Assembly: GCF_004135205.1 (NCBI RefSeq)
Contig: NZ_CP035490.1
Coordinates: 6,253,501 to 6,317,500, forward strand
Reading direction: 5' to 3'
DNA from: Hahella sp. KA22
GTDB taxonomy: Bacteria; Pseudomonadota; Gammaproteobacteria; Pseudomonadales; Oleiphilaceae
Length of the DNA: 64,000 bases
A model generated the notes under the pieces. The model saw nothing but the letters and a program-made list of their open reading frames with translations. It ran no database searches and was not told the origin of the DNA. Position 1 is the stretch's first letter; every line of letters begins with the position of its first letter. The position numbers and the translations under genes are program-made. Of the stretch, positions 37,273-47,788 are shown piece after piece.

Positions 37273-38727
37273 TCAAGCTTTGCGATGGGAGCGGGTTTCC
37301 GCCGCCTGCCAGGACATACCGGTGAGTGAGCAGTATTCTTCCAGAGAATCGATCATTGCGCGGGTCAATTCAGCGGGTTCCGGCAGTAGCGCCCGATCCG
37401 CATTGATGCCGATCTGCACGGACTGGTTATAGCTCAGCAGGCTGACGCCAAGTCCGATATCGCCGGTTTGCGGCACCCAGAACATCAGCTCTTTCACTTG
37501 GCTGCCCGCCAGATAGCGAGCGCGACGCGCGCCTGGCACATTAGAGAGCACCATCGACGTCTTATTACTGAACAACTCCAGCAGCGGTTGTTGCACGCCT
37601 TGGGGAAACAGTCCCATCGCAGTGAGCAATGCATGGGAAAGACTGGGTTGCATCGATTCTTTCAGCGCCGCCATATCGTGCTTGATCTTGTACAGACGCT
37701 CAATGGGGTTGCCAATGCCCGCCGCCAGCGGAACGAAGACTGTACCGAACTGGTTGCCCAATTCCTGTAACTGTTCTCTGCCTAATCGAGTCTCCAATGG
37801 CCGCAGGTTGACAGGCAAAGTGGCGTGCAAACGCACCCCGTCCACCTGATCCATGCGCTCCTGCAACAAGCGTCTCAAGCCGCCGCTGACGCAACTGAGC
37901 AACACGTCGTTAATGCTGCACCCAAACGCCTGAGCGACTTCTTTGAACTTATGCAGGGGAATCAATTCGGACCAAGTGCAGCATTTCATGACGCCCAACT
38001 CGCCACGCAAAGGCGTGGGATCGTCCGCCTCCAGCGCCGCCAGACGCGCAATCTCCGCGGCCCCGTTCAGCCCCTGTCTGACGCCTTCCACTGCATAACC
38101 GGGTTCCCGTAGGATACTTTTACCCTCTTCCGCAATGCGATAGCGCAGCTTGGTGCACTTTTCCACCGCCCGGGACAGCGTCTCCATGCCCATGACGAAA
38201 GACTGCCGCGCACGGACGCCCGCGTCTCGCTGCTTGCCTGGGTCCAGAGGAAATGGATTGATGTTGGGAGACTGGTCGGACAGCGAACCAAACACCGCCA
38301 CCAGCGCCAAACCGTCCGCATAGCAGTGATGCACCCGCATCACGCAGACATGATGGTCGCCATAATTTTCAATGAGGAAGACCTGCCACAACGGCTTACC
38401 CGGGTCCAAGGGCGTGCTCATCAGGTCGCCAATGAATTTTTCCAAAGCGCCTTTATCCGCCGGCTGCGGCAGAGCGACTTTGCGAACGTGGTAATCCAGA
38501 GAGAAGTAGGGATCTTCTTCCCAAAAATAGAATCCGGAATGATTAACCGGCTTTTGCCGAAAGCGGGGAAAGGCCAGAAACCGGGCGTTGATGAGTTCTT
38601 TCAGCTTGTTGAAGGGAATCGGCTCCACCACCGCCATCGCGGTGATCACCATCAGGTTTGTCGGACGATCCAACCGTAACCAGGCTGAATCAACGCCGCT
38701 TACCGGCTCAAAGTGATTATCTGACAT
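37273..38727 (-). CDS. Wax ester synthase / diacylglycerol acyltransferase family protein
   Basis: A 484-residue WS/DGAT-family acyltransferase that would join acyl-CoA to a fatty alcohol or diacylglycerol for storage lipid. The condensation-type active site HHCYADG lies at residues 133-139, agreeing with HHxxxDG. The PLW segment (PGKPLWQVFLIENY) precedes it, and NDVLLSCVSGGLRRLL and a TSMVLSNVPG-type segment follow in the C-terminal half. The ATG at 38727 is preferred to a GTG five codons upstream, which would place the GGAG too close. It lies next to other lipid- and PHA-related genes. Confidence 0.88.
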   Translation of the reverse strand: MSDNHFEPVSGVDSAWLRLDRPTNLMVITAMAVVEPIPFNKLKELINARFLAFPRFRQKPVNHSGFYFWEEDPYFSLDYHVRKVALPQPADKGALEKFIGDLMSTPLDPGKPLWQVFLIENYGDHHVCVMRVHHCYADGLALVAVFGSLSDQSPNINPFPLDPGKQRDAGVRARQSFVMGMETLSRAVEKCTKLRYRIAEEGKSILREPGYAVEGVRQGLNGAAEIARLAALEADDPTPLRGELGVMKCCTWSELIPLHKFKEVAQAFGCSINDVLLSCVSGGLRRLLQERMDQVDGVRLHATLPVNLRPLETRLGREQLQELGNQFGTVFVPLAAGIGNPIERLYKIKHDMAALKESMQPSLSHALLTAMGLFPQGVQQPLLELFSNKTSMVLSNVPGARRARYLAGSQVKELMFWVPQTGDIGLGVSLLSYNQSVQIGINADRALLPEPAELTRAMIDSLEEYCSLTGMSWQAAETRSHRKA

Positions 38728-39175
38728 GAGCTTTCGCCGCACCTCCCCCTACAATTCGGTCATTAGCCATAATGGCTGAAAATCGCAAACTTCTTTACAG
38801 AGCGATTACAAATTTTAACACTGGCTCAAAAGCGGCAATCCTATAATCAAAGTGCGACAACCTGACTGCCTGGTTGGATTTTGCCGGATTTTTCGAGCAG
38901 AAACCGGCGAGTTTGCGGAATGCGCCCTGGCAGTTTAACTGATGTGTCCATGGGGAAACCATAGAGCATCAGGCGACACTTTATATATAAGACTTAAGAT
39001 TACCTCCAGACTTACGAAATAGGCGCCATAATTAACCTATAGGCGCAAACAGCCAAAGTGTCGTCCAGTTGCGAGCACATACAAATATAATAAACCCGTT
39101 GTAGTTTCAGCCACAGGAGGCGAGCGTCTCCAAGCGTGCGGAAAACGGGGCGGCGCGACGGTGGGAGTTACTACC
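38728..39175. other. Intergenic region, candidate promoter only
   Basis: Spacer between the wax-ester synthase and the hydrolase, divergent. A good -10 (TATAAT, 38842-38847) lacks a clear -35. AT-rich stretches near 38980-39045 include TTTATATATAAG and a twice-seen TAGGCGC. No gene is supported. Confidence 0.4.
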
Positions 39176-40105
39176 ATGAAAGCAGTCCATGCCCGTAAGT
39201 TGTTACGACCAATTGATCCGGCCTATACCGAGATGTTTTCCGGTAAGGTCTATTCCGTGGGAAAAGGCGCGGTATCCCTCCGCAATCATAGCGCTCCGGC
39301 GGAAAACACCGTCATCGGCGTCCACGGATTCCTCGAAAATCACTGTTACTTCACCCAGACCTATCAGGCTCCTGATACGGAGCTGATCCTGCTCACCTGC
39401 AGCAATTATCATATTCCCGTCAGCGGGCCGACATTGGAGTCCGCCCCCTGGCAGACGCCTATCAAATATCTTGAAGCGACCATCGAATACGACGCCGCCA
39501 TTCTTAATCAGGTGCTGCAGAATATGCCCAGCACCAATCGGGTGCGGGTGCATGGTCACTCTCGAGGCGGCGCAGTTATTCTGGAAGCCATCAAGCAGTG
39601 GCCCGAACTCTACGCCAATGTGGATGTGGTGCTGGAAGCGCCGGTATTGCCGCAAGGCAAGCTGCACGCATTGGCCCGCGCATTGCTCGACCCGGTCAGC
39701 CACGGCATGTGGCCCTGGGTGATCCGCCTGGTCAACAGCGCCCCTTCCACCACCTACGGTCAAACCTTCTTCGGCAGAATGAATCCCCGCAAGCGGGTGT
39801 TGTTGGATCGTCTGTTTTCATCCACGCGAGACCATCTCACCATTGTGCGCAATATCGAGAATATTCTGGCCTGGATGGAAAAAGGCGACATGACGGCTTA
39901 CGAGCACATGCGTCACGGCACCATCCTGATTCCCAAGATCGACCGCATTCTGGACCGGGACGCCATGCTGCAAAGCGCCGAAAATTCCCCCAACGCCATA
40001 CGCATCATTGAAACCAGCGCCACCAGCCACTTTGTCACGCTGGATAGCCAGGAGTGGGTTCCGCCCTTATCCCTGCTTCCCAATGCGGCCGCCGCCGGCG
40101 CCTGA
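39176..40105 (+). CDS. Alpha/beta hydrolase
   Basis: A 309-residue cytoplasmic protein of the alpha/beta-hydrolase fold. The oxyanion HG motif is VIGVHGFLENH (~47-57). The nucleophile elbow GHSRGG puts Ser129 in the catalytic role, and a C-terminal SATSHFVTL supplies a candidate histidine. There is no signal peptide. The neighbours (WS/DGAT and PHA-type proteins) suggest an ester substrate in storage-lipid metabolism, but that is inference. The ATG at 39176 has GGGAG eight bases upstream. Confidence 0.8.
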   Translation: MKAVHARKLLRPIDPAYTEMFSGKVYSVGKGAVSLRNHSAPAENTVIGVHGFLENHCYFTQTYQAPDTELILLTCSNYHIPVSGPTLESAPWQTPIKYLEATIEYDAAILNQVLQNMPSTNRVRVHGHSRGGAVILEAIKQWPELYANVDVVLEAPVLPQGKLHALARALLDPVSHGMWPWVIRLVNSAPSTTYGQTFFGRMNPRKRVLLDRLFSSTRDHLTIVRNIENILAWMEKGDMTAYEHMRHGTILIPKIDRILDRDAMLQSAENSPNAIRIIETSATSHFVTLDSQEWVPPLSLLPNAAAAGA

Positions 40106-40330
40106 CCTTCCGCAATCTTCCCGCTCCGGCCAGGGACGCGCCGGGTTAACCACCTCCAAGCGCTCACAACTGAGTAACCAATCACAAACTGCGGGAACGC
40201 GACAAAAAGTTAGGTAGGCTTTTCTAATCTATCTTTAGTAAACTTGCCGCCAATCATTCATAGGTTGCGATGAGTCATCGCATTAACGCCGAAAAGACTG
40301 TTTTCTGAAGCCAAATGGCGGGGATCACTC

Positions 40331-41086
40331 ATGTCCAAAGAGAAACTGTTAAGCGTCAACGCAAGAACCGCCAACGCCCGACGCCTGCAACAGTTACTGC
40401 TGGACTACCATAATTACCGGCTGCAGAGAGACGAACATCCCCTGGCGCAGGACATTGACCGACTGTGCGACTGGCAGGCGGATCGCCTCAAAAGAACCCA
40501 TAACGATCTTTACAGCAACCAGCGTTATCACGAAGCGTTAGACTTCCTGCTGAAAGACCTCTATTCCCCAAAAGAGTTCACCCGTCGTGACGCCGACCTG
40601 GAAAGGGTATTTCCGGTGATGGTGAAACTGCTCCCCGATTCCGCGCTGCACACAATCGCCGATCTGGTTGAATTAAATCTGCTCACGCAGCAGCTGGATG
40701 AGCATATCGCCGCCGTTTTACGAGAGATGCGCGTCGAACGCATTACTGAGGACAACTATGCGGAGGCCTTCAGGCGCTGCGACAACTTCGCCTCACGACG
40801 CCGTCAGATCACGCTGATCGACAAAACCGGCCACGAACTGGAAAAGTATGTGAAGAGTCGCTTCATCAGCTTCAGTCTGAAGATAACCGAGGGTCCGGCG
40901 GAAATGGCGGGTCTGGACCAGCTGCACAGTTTCCTGTCCAGAGGCTTCAAGGCGTTCAAGGAAATGGGCGGAGTCAGTCAGCTATTGCGCGTGATCATGC
41001 AGAGGGAAAGCCACATCCTGGAGCAAATCCAGGTTAACGCGGACTCTCCCTTCACCCTGCCGGATAATCTGCGCGCCTACGCCTGA
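40331..41086 (+). CDS. FFLEELY-motif protein of unknown function
   Basis: A 251-residue, mostly helical protein. The segment HEALDFLLKDLYSPKEFTRRD at ~69-89 matches the FFLEELY motif family of gammaproteobacteria, followed by the usual RVFPVMVKLLPDSALHTIADLVELN. The biochemical role is not known. It is adjacent to a PHA-type gene on the opposite strand. Confidence 0.75.
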   Translation: MSKEKLLSVNARTANARRLQQLLLDYHNYRLQRDEHPLAQDIDRLCDWQADRLKRTHNDLYSNQRYHEALDFLLKDLYSPKEFTRRDADLERVFPVMVKLLPDSALHTIADLVELNLLTQQLDEHIAAVLREMRVERITEDNYAEAFRRCDNFASRRRQITLIDKTGHELEKYVKSRFISFSLKITEGPAEMAGLDQLHSFLSRGFKAFKEMGGVSQLLRVIMQRESHILEQIQVNADSPFTLPDNLRAYA

Positions 41087-41112
41087 CTATAGCGAGACGT
41101 AAGCCGGATTTA

Positions 41113-41394
41113 TCAGGCTTTCTTCAGCAGCCCGTCCAAGTGACTGTGAATTTCCTGCTCGATGCGGTCTTTGAAGGGACGGAATAAGAAGCCCAATTCC
41201 ATGTGCAGATGAATCTGGCTCTCCGCCACTTCCAGCTGCCCCTTAACTCCGCTGCGATGAAAGCGCAGAACTTTATCCTCCCACTCATAGTCGACGCTGA
41301 ACCGCTCGGACAGGCTCTGCGCCAGTTCGTCCGCCGCCTGTACGGCATGATCCATATCAAGATTATGTTCACGGGTGAGTTCGATCACTGACAT
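41113..41394 (-). CDS. Polyhydroxyalkanoate granule/system family protein
   Basis: A 93-residue protein of the PHA_gran_rgn family (PF09650): MSVIELTREHNLDMDHAVQAADELAQSL, then WEDKVLRFHRSGVKGQLEV and LGFLFRPFKDRIEQEIHSHLD. It is often near PHA genes or ubiE; its exact role is not settled. Convergent with the FFLEELY gene. Confidence 0.88.
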   Translation of the reverse strand: MSVIELTREHNLDMDHAVQAADELAQSLSERFSVDYEWEDKVLRFHRSGVKGQLEVAESQIHLHMELGFLFRPFKDRIEQEIHSHLDGLLKKA

Positions 41395-41551
41395 CTATAA
41401 AACTCTTTGGTTAATTGCGGAGGCTATTGTTTATGGGTTTTCGCCATGTAAATCAAGCAAAAAAATCCCGCCTTGGGCTGCGAATCGCGGGTAGGACTTT
41501 CCCCGGGACACAGGTAGAATACCGCACAATTATTTTTACGGGAGCAACCTA

Positions 41552-42301
41552 ATGACAGAGCGGGACACCACCCACTTCGGTTACAAACAGGTGCCGGTCA
41601 CAGATAAAGAAAGCCATGTGGCCAAAGTGTTCGACTCGGTCGCCGCCAAGTACGACTTGATGAACGACCTCATGTCGATGGGCATTCACCGCCTCTGGAA
41701 ACGCTTCACTATCGATAAAAGCGGCGTCCGCGCCGGGGCATCGGTTCTGGACATCGCCGGCGGCACCGGCGACCTGACCAAAAAGTTCTCACGTCTGGTC
41801 GGTCCGTCCGGCAAAGTGGTTCTCGCAGACATTAACGCTTCTATGCTGCAGGTTGGCCGCAACCAGCTATTGGATCACGGTTACGGCGACAATATCGAAT
41901 TTGTGCAGGCCAACGCTGAGGCGCTGCCCTTCCCTGACAATAGTTTTGATTGCGTCAGCATCGCCTTTGGTCTGCGTAACGTGACGGACAAAGATCAGGC
42001 GCTGCGGGAAATGCAACGGGTGCTGCGTCCTGGCGGACGCCTGCTGGTGCTGGAGTTCTCCAAGCCCACCAACCCTATTGTCTCCAAAGCTTACGACGCC
42101 TACTCCTTCTCCGCCTTACCGCTGATGGGCAGTCTCGTCGCGCAGGACAGTGAGAGTTATCGCTATCTTGCCGAGTCTATCCGCATGCACCCTGACCAGG
42201 AGACGCTCAAGTCGATGATGGAGCAGGCCGGACTCTGCTTGTGCAAGTACTACAATCTCACCAGCGGCGTAGTCGCGCTGCATACTGGCGTCAAAGCCTG
42301 A
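41552..42301 (+). CDS. ubiE: Ubiquinone/menaquinone biosynthesis C-methyltransferase
   Basis: A 249-residue class I methyltransferase adding the C-2 methyl of demethoxyubiquinol (and menaquinone in some species). The UbiE start [33 protein letters not shown] is diagnostic. SAM motif [14 protein letters not shown] lies at ~68. It is first of ubiE-ubiJ-ubiB with almost no spacing. Confidence 0.97.
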   Translation: MTERDTTHFGYKQVPVTDKESHVAKVFDSVAAKYDLMNDLMSMGIHRLWKRFTIDKSGVRAGASVLDIAGGTGDLTKKFSRLVGPSGKVVLADINASMLQVGRNQLLDHGYGDNIEFVQANAEALPFPDNSFDCVSIAFGLRNVTDKDQALREMQRVLRPGGRLLVLEFSKPTNPIVSKAYDAYSFSALPLMGSLVAQDSESYRYLAESIRMHPDQETLKSMMEQAGLCLCKYYNLTSGVVALHTGVKA

Positions 42302-42302
42302 T

Positions 42303-42935
42303 ATGAGCCCCTTCGACCCGCTTCTCCTCACCGCCCTCAATGCGACGGCGGAGCGCATCGCGGCGGAGATACTCCGCTACGACGCAGGGTCCTCCGCGCG
42401 TCTGGCGGAGCTGGACGGCAAGTGGGCCCAGCTGTCGTTAACGCCCTTCAATCTGTCCTTGTACGTCAGGTTGGGCGAGCGTCCCCGCTTTGCAGATGAG
42501 GCCGGCGGCGACGTCGATCTCGTCATCCAAGGCTCCCCTGGCGACTTCCTGAGTTATTTACAGAACAAAGGAGGCGCGCAGAACATCCACATCCAGGGCG
42601 ATATGGGCCTGGCGCAACGCATCGCCGCCATCGCCAACAATCTGGAAGTAGACTGGGAAGCCAAACTGGCCGAGCATCTTGGCGATATGCCCGCCCACTT
42701 CCTGGGTACGCGATTGCGAGGTTTCGGTCGCTGGGTGAAACATGTCGGCGACAGCTTTCGCCGTGACGCGGAAGAGTATGTACACCATGAAGCGCGCACC
42801 GCGCCAAGCAAAGATGAAATGAGCTACTGGGCCGATGAAGTCGACCGCGTCCGGATGGATTACGATCGTCTGGAAGCCCGTCTGCAACGCCTGCAACAAG
42901 CCCTTAATCCCGCAGTAAAAGACACTGATAAGTGA
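42303..42935 (+). CDS. ubiJ: Ubiquinone biosynthesis accessory factor UbiJ (SCP2 domain)
   Basis: A 210-residue protein. The N-terminal SCP2 lipid-binding domain (~15-115) binds the hydrophobic quinone intermediates and scaffolds the Ubi complex with UbiK. The C-terminal ~60 residues are helical, with a coiled-coil end ([15 protein letters not shown]). It starts one base after ubiE and overlaps ubiB. Confidence 0.92.
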   Translation: MSPFDPLLLTALNATAERIAAEILRYDAGSSARLAELDGKWAQLSLTPFNLSLYVRLGERPRFADEAGGDVDLVIQGSPGDFLSYLQNKGGAQNIHIQGDMGLAQRIAAIANNLEVDWEAKLAEHLGDMPAHFLGTRLRGFGRWVKHVGDSFRRDAEEYVHHEARTAPSKDEMSYWADEVDRVRMDYDRLEARLQRLQQALNPAVKDTDK

Positions 42936-44572
42936 GAAGAATCAACCGCCTTATTCAAATCGTCTGGGTGATCTGCCGCTATCGGCTGGATGAGTTCGCC
43001 CCGTTGACCTTATTGCCGCTGCCTCTGCGTCTGTTGTTTTTGCTGGCGCCCTGGCGTCTGTTTCCCAAACCGCAAATACCCCGCGGCGAACGCCTGAGAC
43101 GCGCGCTGGAGGAGTTGGGGCCAATATTCGTCAAATTCGGCCAGATACTCTCCACCCGTAAAGACCTGCTGCCGGAAGATCTGGCGGACGAGCTCAAGCG
43201 TCTGCAGGACAAAGTGCCTCCCTTCGCCAGCGACTCAGCCGTACGAATCATCGAGGAGTCGCTGAAGTCCCCGATTTCAGAGCTCTTCGCCGATTTTCAG
43301 ACTTACCCGATGGCGTCCGCCTCCATCGCGCAAGTGCATGCCGCCACCTTGAAAAACGGCAAGGAAGTGGTGGTGAAAGTTATCCGCCCCAATATAGAAA
43401 AGACCATTCGCCTGGATATCGCGCTGATGTTGCTGGTGGCGCGCCTGGTCGAAAACTACTGGGAAGACGGTAAGCGCCTGCATCCGATAGAGGTTGTGCG
43501 TGACTACGAACACACGATTCTGGACGAGCTGGACCTGCAGCGGGAAGCCGCCAATACGTCCCAGCTCAAGCGCAATTTCGCTGGCTCCGAGCTGATCTAT
43601 ATCCCGGAAGTCTACTGGGAAATGACCCACTCCCGCGTTCTGGTCATGGAGCGCATCTACGGCGTACCCATCGCGGACGTAGAGCAGCTGCGCAAAGCCA
43701 ACGTTAATATGAAGTTATTGGCGGAGCGTGGAGTGGAAATTTTCTTCACCCAGGTGTTCCGAGACAGTTTCTTCCACGCAGACATGCATCCCGGCAACAT
43801 TTTTGTGGATGTCAGCAATCCCGCCAATCCACGCTACATCGCCATCGATTGCGGTATCGTCGGCACACTAACGCCAGAAGATCAGTCTTATTTAGCCAGG
43901 AACCTGCTGGCCTTTTTCCGCCGCGATTATCGTCAGGTGGCGGTGCTGCATATTTCCTCCGGCTGGGTTCCGGGACATACTCGCGTCAATGAATTTGAAG
44001 CCGCTATTCGCACGGTCTGTGAGCCGATCTTCGAACGCCCGCTGAAAGACATCTCTTTCGGGCAGTTCCTAGTGCGGTTATTTCAGACCGCGCGCCGTTT
44101 CGATATGGAAGTTCAGCCGCAATTGGTGTTGTTGCAGAAGACCTTGTTGAACATTGAAGGACTGGGACGCCAGCTTTATCCAGACCTGGATCTGTGGTCC
44201 ACCGCGCAGCCTTTCCTGGAAAACTGGATGAAACAGCGCATCGCGCCGCCAGGACTTCTAAAGGCTATTAAGCAGCATGCGCCGGACTGGATTGAGCAAA
44301 CGCCGGAGTTGCCGCAGATTCTGTACGAAGCCTTTGATCAACTGCGTCATCTGGATCGCTACAATCAAGCTAATCAGGACAGTCTGGCGAGTTTGAGTCG
44401 CGCGTTTGAAAAGGATAAGCAGCAACGGCGCGACTTCTGGCTCGCGGGCCTGGTGCTCGCGTCCGCTGCGGCGATGGCGATTGGCGATCAGCCCTTGCGC
44501 CTGACGGAGCTGCCATGGCCCTCCGTTACGCTCGCTGTCGCCGGTCTTTACTTGCTTATGCGCCCCAAATAG
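42932..44572 (+). CDS. ubiB: Atypical kinase/ATPase UbiB for ubiquinone synthesis
   Basis: A 546-residue membrane-anchored protein, same length as E. coli UbiB. The KxGQ-type motif reads [16 protein letters not shown] near residue 67. An Ala-rich loop ([14 protein letters not shown]) replaces the kinase P-loop, and catalytic segments HADMHPGN and IDCGIVG follow. Two hydrophobic helices close the C-terminus ([12 protein letters not shown] and [12 protein letters not shown]). GTG start overlapping ubiJ by four bases. Confidence 0.96.
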   Translation: MRRINRLIQIVWVICRYRLDEFAPLTLLPLPLRLLFLLAPWRLFPKPQIPRGERLRRALEELGPIFVKFGQILSTRKDLLPEDLADELKRLQDKVPPFASDSAVRIIEESLKSPISELFADFQTYPMASASIAQVHAATLKNGKEVVVKVIRPNIEKTIRLDIALMLLVARLVENYWEDGKRLHPIEVVRDYEHTILDELDLQREAANTSQLKRNFAGSELIYIPEVYWEMTHSRVLVMERIYGVPIADVEQLRKANVNMKLLAERGVEIFFTQVFRDSFFHADMHPGNIFVDVSNPANPRYIAIDCGIVGTLTPEDQSYLARNLLAFFRRDYRQVAVLHISSGWVPGHTRVNEFEAAIRTVCEPIFERPLKDISFGQFLVRLFQTARRFDMEVQPQLVLLQKTLLNIEGLGRQLYPDLDLWSTAQPFLENWMKQRIAPPGLLKAIKQHAPDWIEQTPELPQILYEAFDQLRHLDRYNQANQDSLASLSRAFEKDKQQRRDFWLAGLVLASAAAMAIGDQPLRLTELPWPSVTLAVAGLYLLMRPK

Positions 44573-44638
44573 CGCGATAGTAAGGGTGCAGTTTACAAAT
44601 TTGTGACAACCTCCTATTTAAGAAATAAAACGGTAACA

Positions 44639-45028
44639 ATGACAGAGCAGAATTGGCGCCTCGCGATAAAGTGGAATAACGACGGCCTTATCCCCGTCAT
44701 CGCCCAGGACAACGACACCGGAACCGTGCTGATGATGGCGTGGATGAATGAAGACGCGTTGTCGGCAACGATTGCCAAACAGGAAGCGGTGTATTGGTCC
44801 CGCTCCCGGGAAAAACTCTGGCATAAAGGCGAGACCTCCGGGCACGTACAGAAAGTAAAAGATATTCTACTGGACTGTGACGGCGACACATTGCTGCTGA
44901 AAGTTGAACAAATTGGCGGAATTGCTTGTCATACCGGGCGTGAGAACTGTTTTTTCCGTTCTCTTGACGCACAAGAGTGGAAGGTCAACGCGCCGGTGAA
45001 GAAAGATCCGAAAGATATCTACGGATAG
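44639..45028 (+). CDS. hisI: Phosphoribosyl-AMP cyclohydrolase
   Basis: About 129 residues. It opens the adenine ring of PR-AMP in histidine synthesis. Metal-binding aspartates are in [17 protein letters not shown], with cysteines in [11 protein letters not shown]. It is the stand-alone form, separate from hisE, which follows 110 bases later; in E. coli the two are fused. The placement ubiEJB-hisIE-tatABC is common in gammaproteobacteria. Confidence 0.95.
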   Translation: MTEQNWRLAIKWNNDGLIPVIAQDNDTGTVLMMAWMNEDALSATIAKQEAVYWSRSREKLWHKGETSGHVQKVKDILLDCDGDTLLLKVEQIGGIACHTGRENCFFRSLDAQEWKVNAPVKKDPKDIYG

Positions 45029-45137
45029 GCGCCCGCCCTCCGCTTCACCCGCTATCACACTGATTGGCGAAGCAGCGACCCGACAGGCGATATAAAAATT
45101 TAGACAATTTGCTTTCAGAGGCTTGGAAAAGCGCAAC

Positions 45138-45470
45138 ATGAACGACATATTGACCCAGCTCGGCAAAGTACTGGAAGAGCGCAAGCTGGCCGATCCGGAT
45201 TCATCCTACGTCGCCAGTCTGCACGCGAAAGGATTGAATAAAATTCTGGAGAAAGTCGGCGAAGAATGCACCGAAACCATCCTCGCCGCCAAAGATGCGG
45301 AACTGGACGGTTCAACGCATAATGTAATTTATGAAACGGCGGACCTGTGGTTTCACAGCCTGGTGATGTTGAGTCACCTGAACATCGGTCCACAGGAAAT
45401 CATGCAGGAGCTGGCCCGGCGCTTTGACATTTCGGGGCTTGAGGAAAAAGCCTCGCGAGGCAAGAAATAA
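45138..45470 (+). CDS. hisE: Phosphoribosyl-ATP pyrophosphatase
   Basis: A 110-residue all-helical MazG-like enzyme converting PR-ATP to PR-AMP, the step before HisI. Motifs [19 protein letters not shown] and [16 protein letters not shown] carry the metal-binding Glu and Asp. The ATG at 45138 matches the family start [16 protein letters not shown]; a TTG five codons upstream is less likely. Confidence 0.95.
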   Translation: MNDILTQLGKVLEERKLADPDSSYVASLHAKGLNKILEKVGEECTETILAAKDAELDGSTHNVIYETADLWFHSLVMLSHLNIGPQEIMQELARRFDISGLEEKASRGKK

Positions 45471-45551
45471 CCGCGGACAGTCCGCACCGGCGCTAACGCT
45501 GGACTTGTAGGATTTGGTAATCAGGCAGTAATACTTCAAAGGAGCACAATC

Positions 45552-45794
45552 ATGGGCATATCCATGTGGCAACTACTCATCGTTCTGTTAATCATCGTGC
45601 TGCTATTCGGTACGAAAAAGCTGAAGAACATTGGCGGCGATCTGGGCGGAGCGGTGAAAGGCTTTAAAAAAGCCATGAGCGATGGCGAATCCGAGGAAGA
45701 CAAAGAACCCAAGAAGCTGTCGCAAAATGAGAGCCGCACCATCGAAGGCTCCGTAGAGCGCAACGACGCGAAGACTGAATCCAAACACAGCTAA
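45552..45794 (+). CDS. tatA: Tat translocase subunit TatA
   Basis: An 80-residue protein with one N-terminal helix ([16 protein letters not shown]), the FGTKKL hinge and an amphipathic helix ([15 protein letters not shown]) followed by a charged tail. It multimerises to let folded proteins cross the inner membrane. First of tatABC. Confidence 0.95.
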   Translation: MGISMWQLLIVLLIIVLLFGTKKLKNIGGDLGGAVKGFKKAMSDGESEEDKEPKKLSQNESRTIEGSVERNDAKTESKHS

Positions 45795-45817
45795 CCCATA
45801 TCGGACGACTATAGTTT

Positions 45818-46228
45818 ATGTTCGATATCGGATTTCCAGAGCTAGCGCTGGTTGCTGTCATTGGCCTGCTTGTGCTCGGCCCGGAGCGTTTGCCCTACGC
45901 CGCGCGCAAAACCGGCTTGTGGGTAGGCCGCATTCGCCGTATGGTCAGTCAGATGTCTTCTGAAATAGACCGGCAATTAAAAGCTGAGGAAATGCGGGAA
46001 CGACTGCGCAAAGAAGGCGATACCCTTGGCTTGGAGAAAATCCAGCAAACCGTCAACGATGCGCTGGCTGAAGCAAAGAAATATGAGGACATGGTTGAGA
46101 AGAACCCGGCTACGCCGATGTCCTCCAAGGCCAGCCCGCCCCAAACGCCGTCTTCCAGGTCAGACTCACAACCGGTAGAATCCCACACCCAATCCGACGA
46201 CGCTCCCAAGCAGCATGACCGCTCCTGA
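45818..46228 (+). CDS. tatB: Tat translocase subunit TatB
   Basis: A 136-residue protein. N-terminal MFDIGFPELALVAVIGLLVLGPERLP is the TatB signature, followed by a long amphipathic and coiled region and a Ser/Pro/Gln-rich tail. It forms the twin-arginine signal receptor with TatC. Its end overlaps the tatC start by 14 bases. Confidence 0.95.
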   Translation: MFDIGFPELALVAVIGLLVLGPERLPYAARKTGLWVGRIRRMVSQMSSEIDRQLKAEEMRERLRKEGDTLGLEKIQQTVNDALAEAKKYEDMVEKNPATPMSSKASPPQTPSSRSDSQPVESHTQSDDAPKQHDRS

Positions 46229-46994
46229 AATGACTCCGCGCGACGACAACGCAGATAAAGAACTGCCGTTATTTGATCACTTGGTTGAACTGCGCAACCG
46301 CTTGCTGCATTCCGTTTTAGCGGTGCTGGTGGCATTCTTGCCCTTGTATGCGTTTCGCAATGAAATCTACGCTTACCTGGCCAAACCGCTGCGCGCGGCG
46401 ATGCCGGAAGGCGCCACCATGATCGCAACCGAAGTGGCGTCGCCGTTTCTGGCGCCCTTCAAGCTGACTATGGTGTTGGCGATCTTTCTCATGATCCCAT
46501 TCATCCTTTATCAGATCTGGTCGTTCATCGCTCCCGCGCTGTATAAGCACGAGAAAAAGCTGGCGATCCCTCTTCTGGTAAGCAGCGTACTTCTGTTTTA
46601 TCTGGGCGTCGCCTTCGCCTACTACGTGGTGTTTCCTCTGGCGTTCAACTTTTTCGCCAGCGCCAGCCCTGAAGGCGTAACGGTGATGACAGACATCAAC
46701 AAATACCTGGATTTCATCCTCAAGCTGTTTTTCGCGTTCGGCTTCGCCTTCGAAATCCCTATCGCCACCGTGTTGATGGTGAAGGTCGGCTTAACAAACG
46801 TAGCCAGCCTGCGGGAAAAACGCCCTTACATTGTGGTTATCTGCTTTATCATCGGCATGTTGTTGACGCCCCCTGACGTTATTTCGCAGACCTTACTGGC
46901 GGTGCCCATGTGGCTGCTGTTCGAAGTCGGCGTCTTATGTAGCCGCTGGGTGGAGCCAACTGCGGACTCCAACTCAGAGTCCATCAACACCTGA
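46215..46994 (+). CDS. tatC: Tat translocase subunit TatC
   Basis: A 259-residue protein with six transmembrane helices that binds RR signal peptides. It begins with a charged cytoplasmic segment DHLVELRNRLLHSV and has the FxLxP-type SPFLAPFKL loop, the AFGFAFEIPIATVLMV helix and the REKRPY segment. PuuD and XDH need no Tat signal, so targets lie elsewhere. Confidence 0.96.
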   Translation: MTAPEMTPRDDNADKELPLFDHLVELRNRLLHSVLAVLVAFLPLYAFRNEIYAYLAKPLRAAMPEGATMIATEVASPFLAPFKLTMVLAIFLMIPFILYQIWSFIAPALYKHEKKLAIPLLVSSVLLFYLGVAFAYYVVFPLAFNFFASASPEGVTVMTDINKYLDFILKLFFAFGFAFEIPIATVLMVKVGLTNVASLREKRPYIVVICFIIGMLLTPPDVISQTLLAVPMWLLFEVGVLCSRWVEPTADSNSESINT

Positions 46995-47016
46995 TTCCCG
47001 ACTTAGTTCAGACGTT

Positions 47017-47724
47017 ATGAATATCCTGTTGTTCTCAGCAGAAGAGCTTTCCGCGTCCGGTCAGCTCTCGCTCACCGACAGACGCGCGGAGCATTTGCGC
47101 AAAGTATTGAAAGCCCAGGCCGGCGACGACATCCGCGTTGGCCAGATCAATGGAGAGATGGGAACCGCTCGCTTACTTGATATCAACGAAGAGCGCGCGC
47201 GCCTGGAAGTGACTCTGAACGCCGAAGCGCCGCCGCCATTGGACCTGACCCTGATCCTGGCGCTACCCCGCCCCAAGATGATGCGCAGAGTGATTCAGAG
47301 CACGGTATCTCTGGGAGTAAAGCGCATCTACCTGATCAACTCTTACAAGGTGGAAAAAAGCTATTGGCAAACTCCTTGGCTGGAGGCCGCCTCACTGAAG
47401 GAAAACTGTCTTCTGGGTCTCGAGCAGGGAGTGGATACCGTGCTTCCAGAAATCCACATGCGTAAACTGTTCAAACCCTTTGTGGAAGACGAGCTGTCGC
47501 AAATCATCGCTGGAAGCGACGCCTGGGTGGCGCATCCCACCTCTGAGGCGCAGTCGCCCCAAGTCAACGGGCCGCTGACTTTGGCGGTAGGTCCCGAAGG
47601 CGGTTTTACGCCTTATGAAGTGAAAAAGTTGGAGGAAATCGGTTTTAAGGGCTTCACCCTGGGTAAGCGCATACTTCGCGTAGAAACGGTTATTCCTGCG
47701 CTGATCGGCAAGCTATATCTGTAA
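47017..47724 (+). CDS. rsmE: 16S rRNA (uracil-1498-N3)-methyltransferase
   Basis: A 235-residue SPOUT-fold enzyme. N-terminal PUA-like part (RAEHLRKVLKAQAGD); knotted SAM site with LTLAVGPEGGFTPYEV and LGKRILRVETVIPALI. It methylates U1498 of the small-subunit rRNA and follows tatC by 22 bases. Confidence 0.94.
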   Translation: MNILLFSAEELSASGQLSLTDRRAEHLRKVLKAQAGDDIRVGQINGEMGTARLLDINEERARLEVTLNAEAPPPLDLTLILALPRPKMMRRVIQSTVSLGVKRIYLINSYKVEKSYWQTPWLEAASLKENCLLGLEQGVDTVLPEIHMRKLFKPFVEDELSQIIAGSDAWVAHPTSEAQSPQVNGPLTLAVGPEGGFTPYEVKKLEEIGFKGFTLGKRILRVETVIPALIGKLYL

Positions 47725-47788
47725 ATCGCACGGCGGTGAGCGCTATCAGAAAGCCTTCGCCGCCATGGACCCGCCACCGCCTCTAGCG

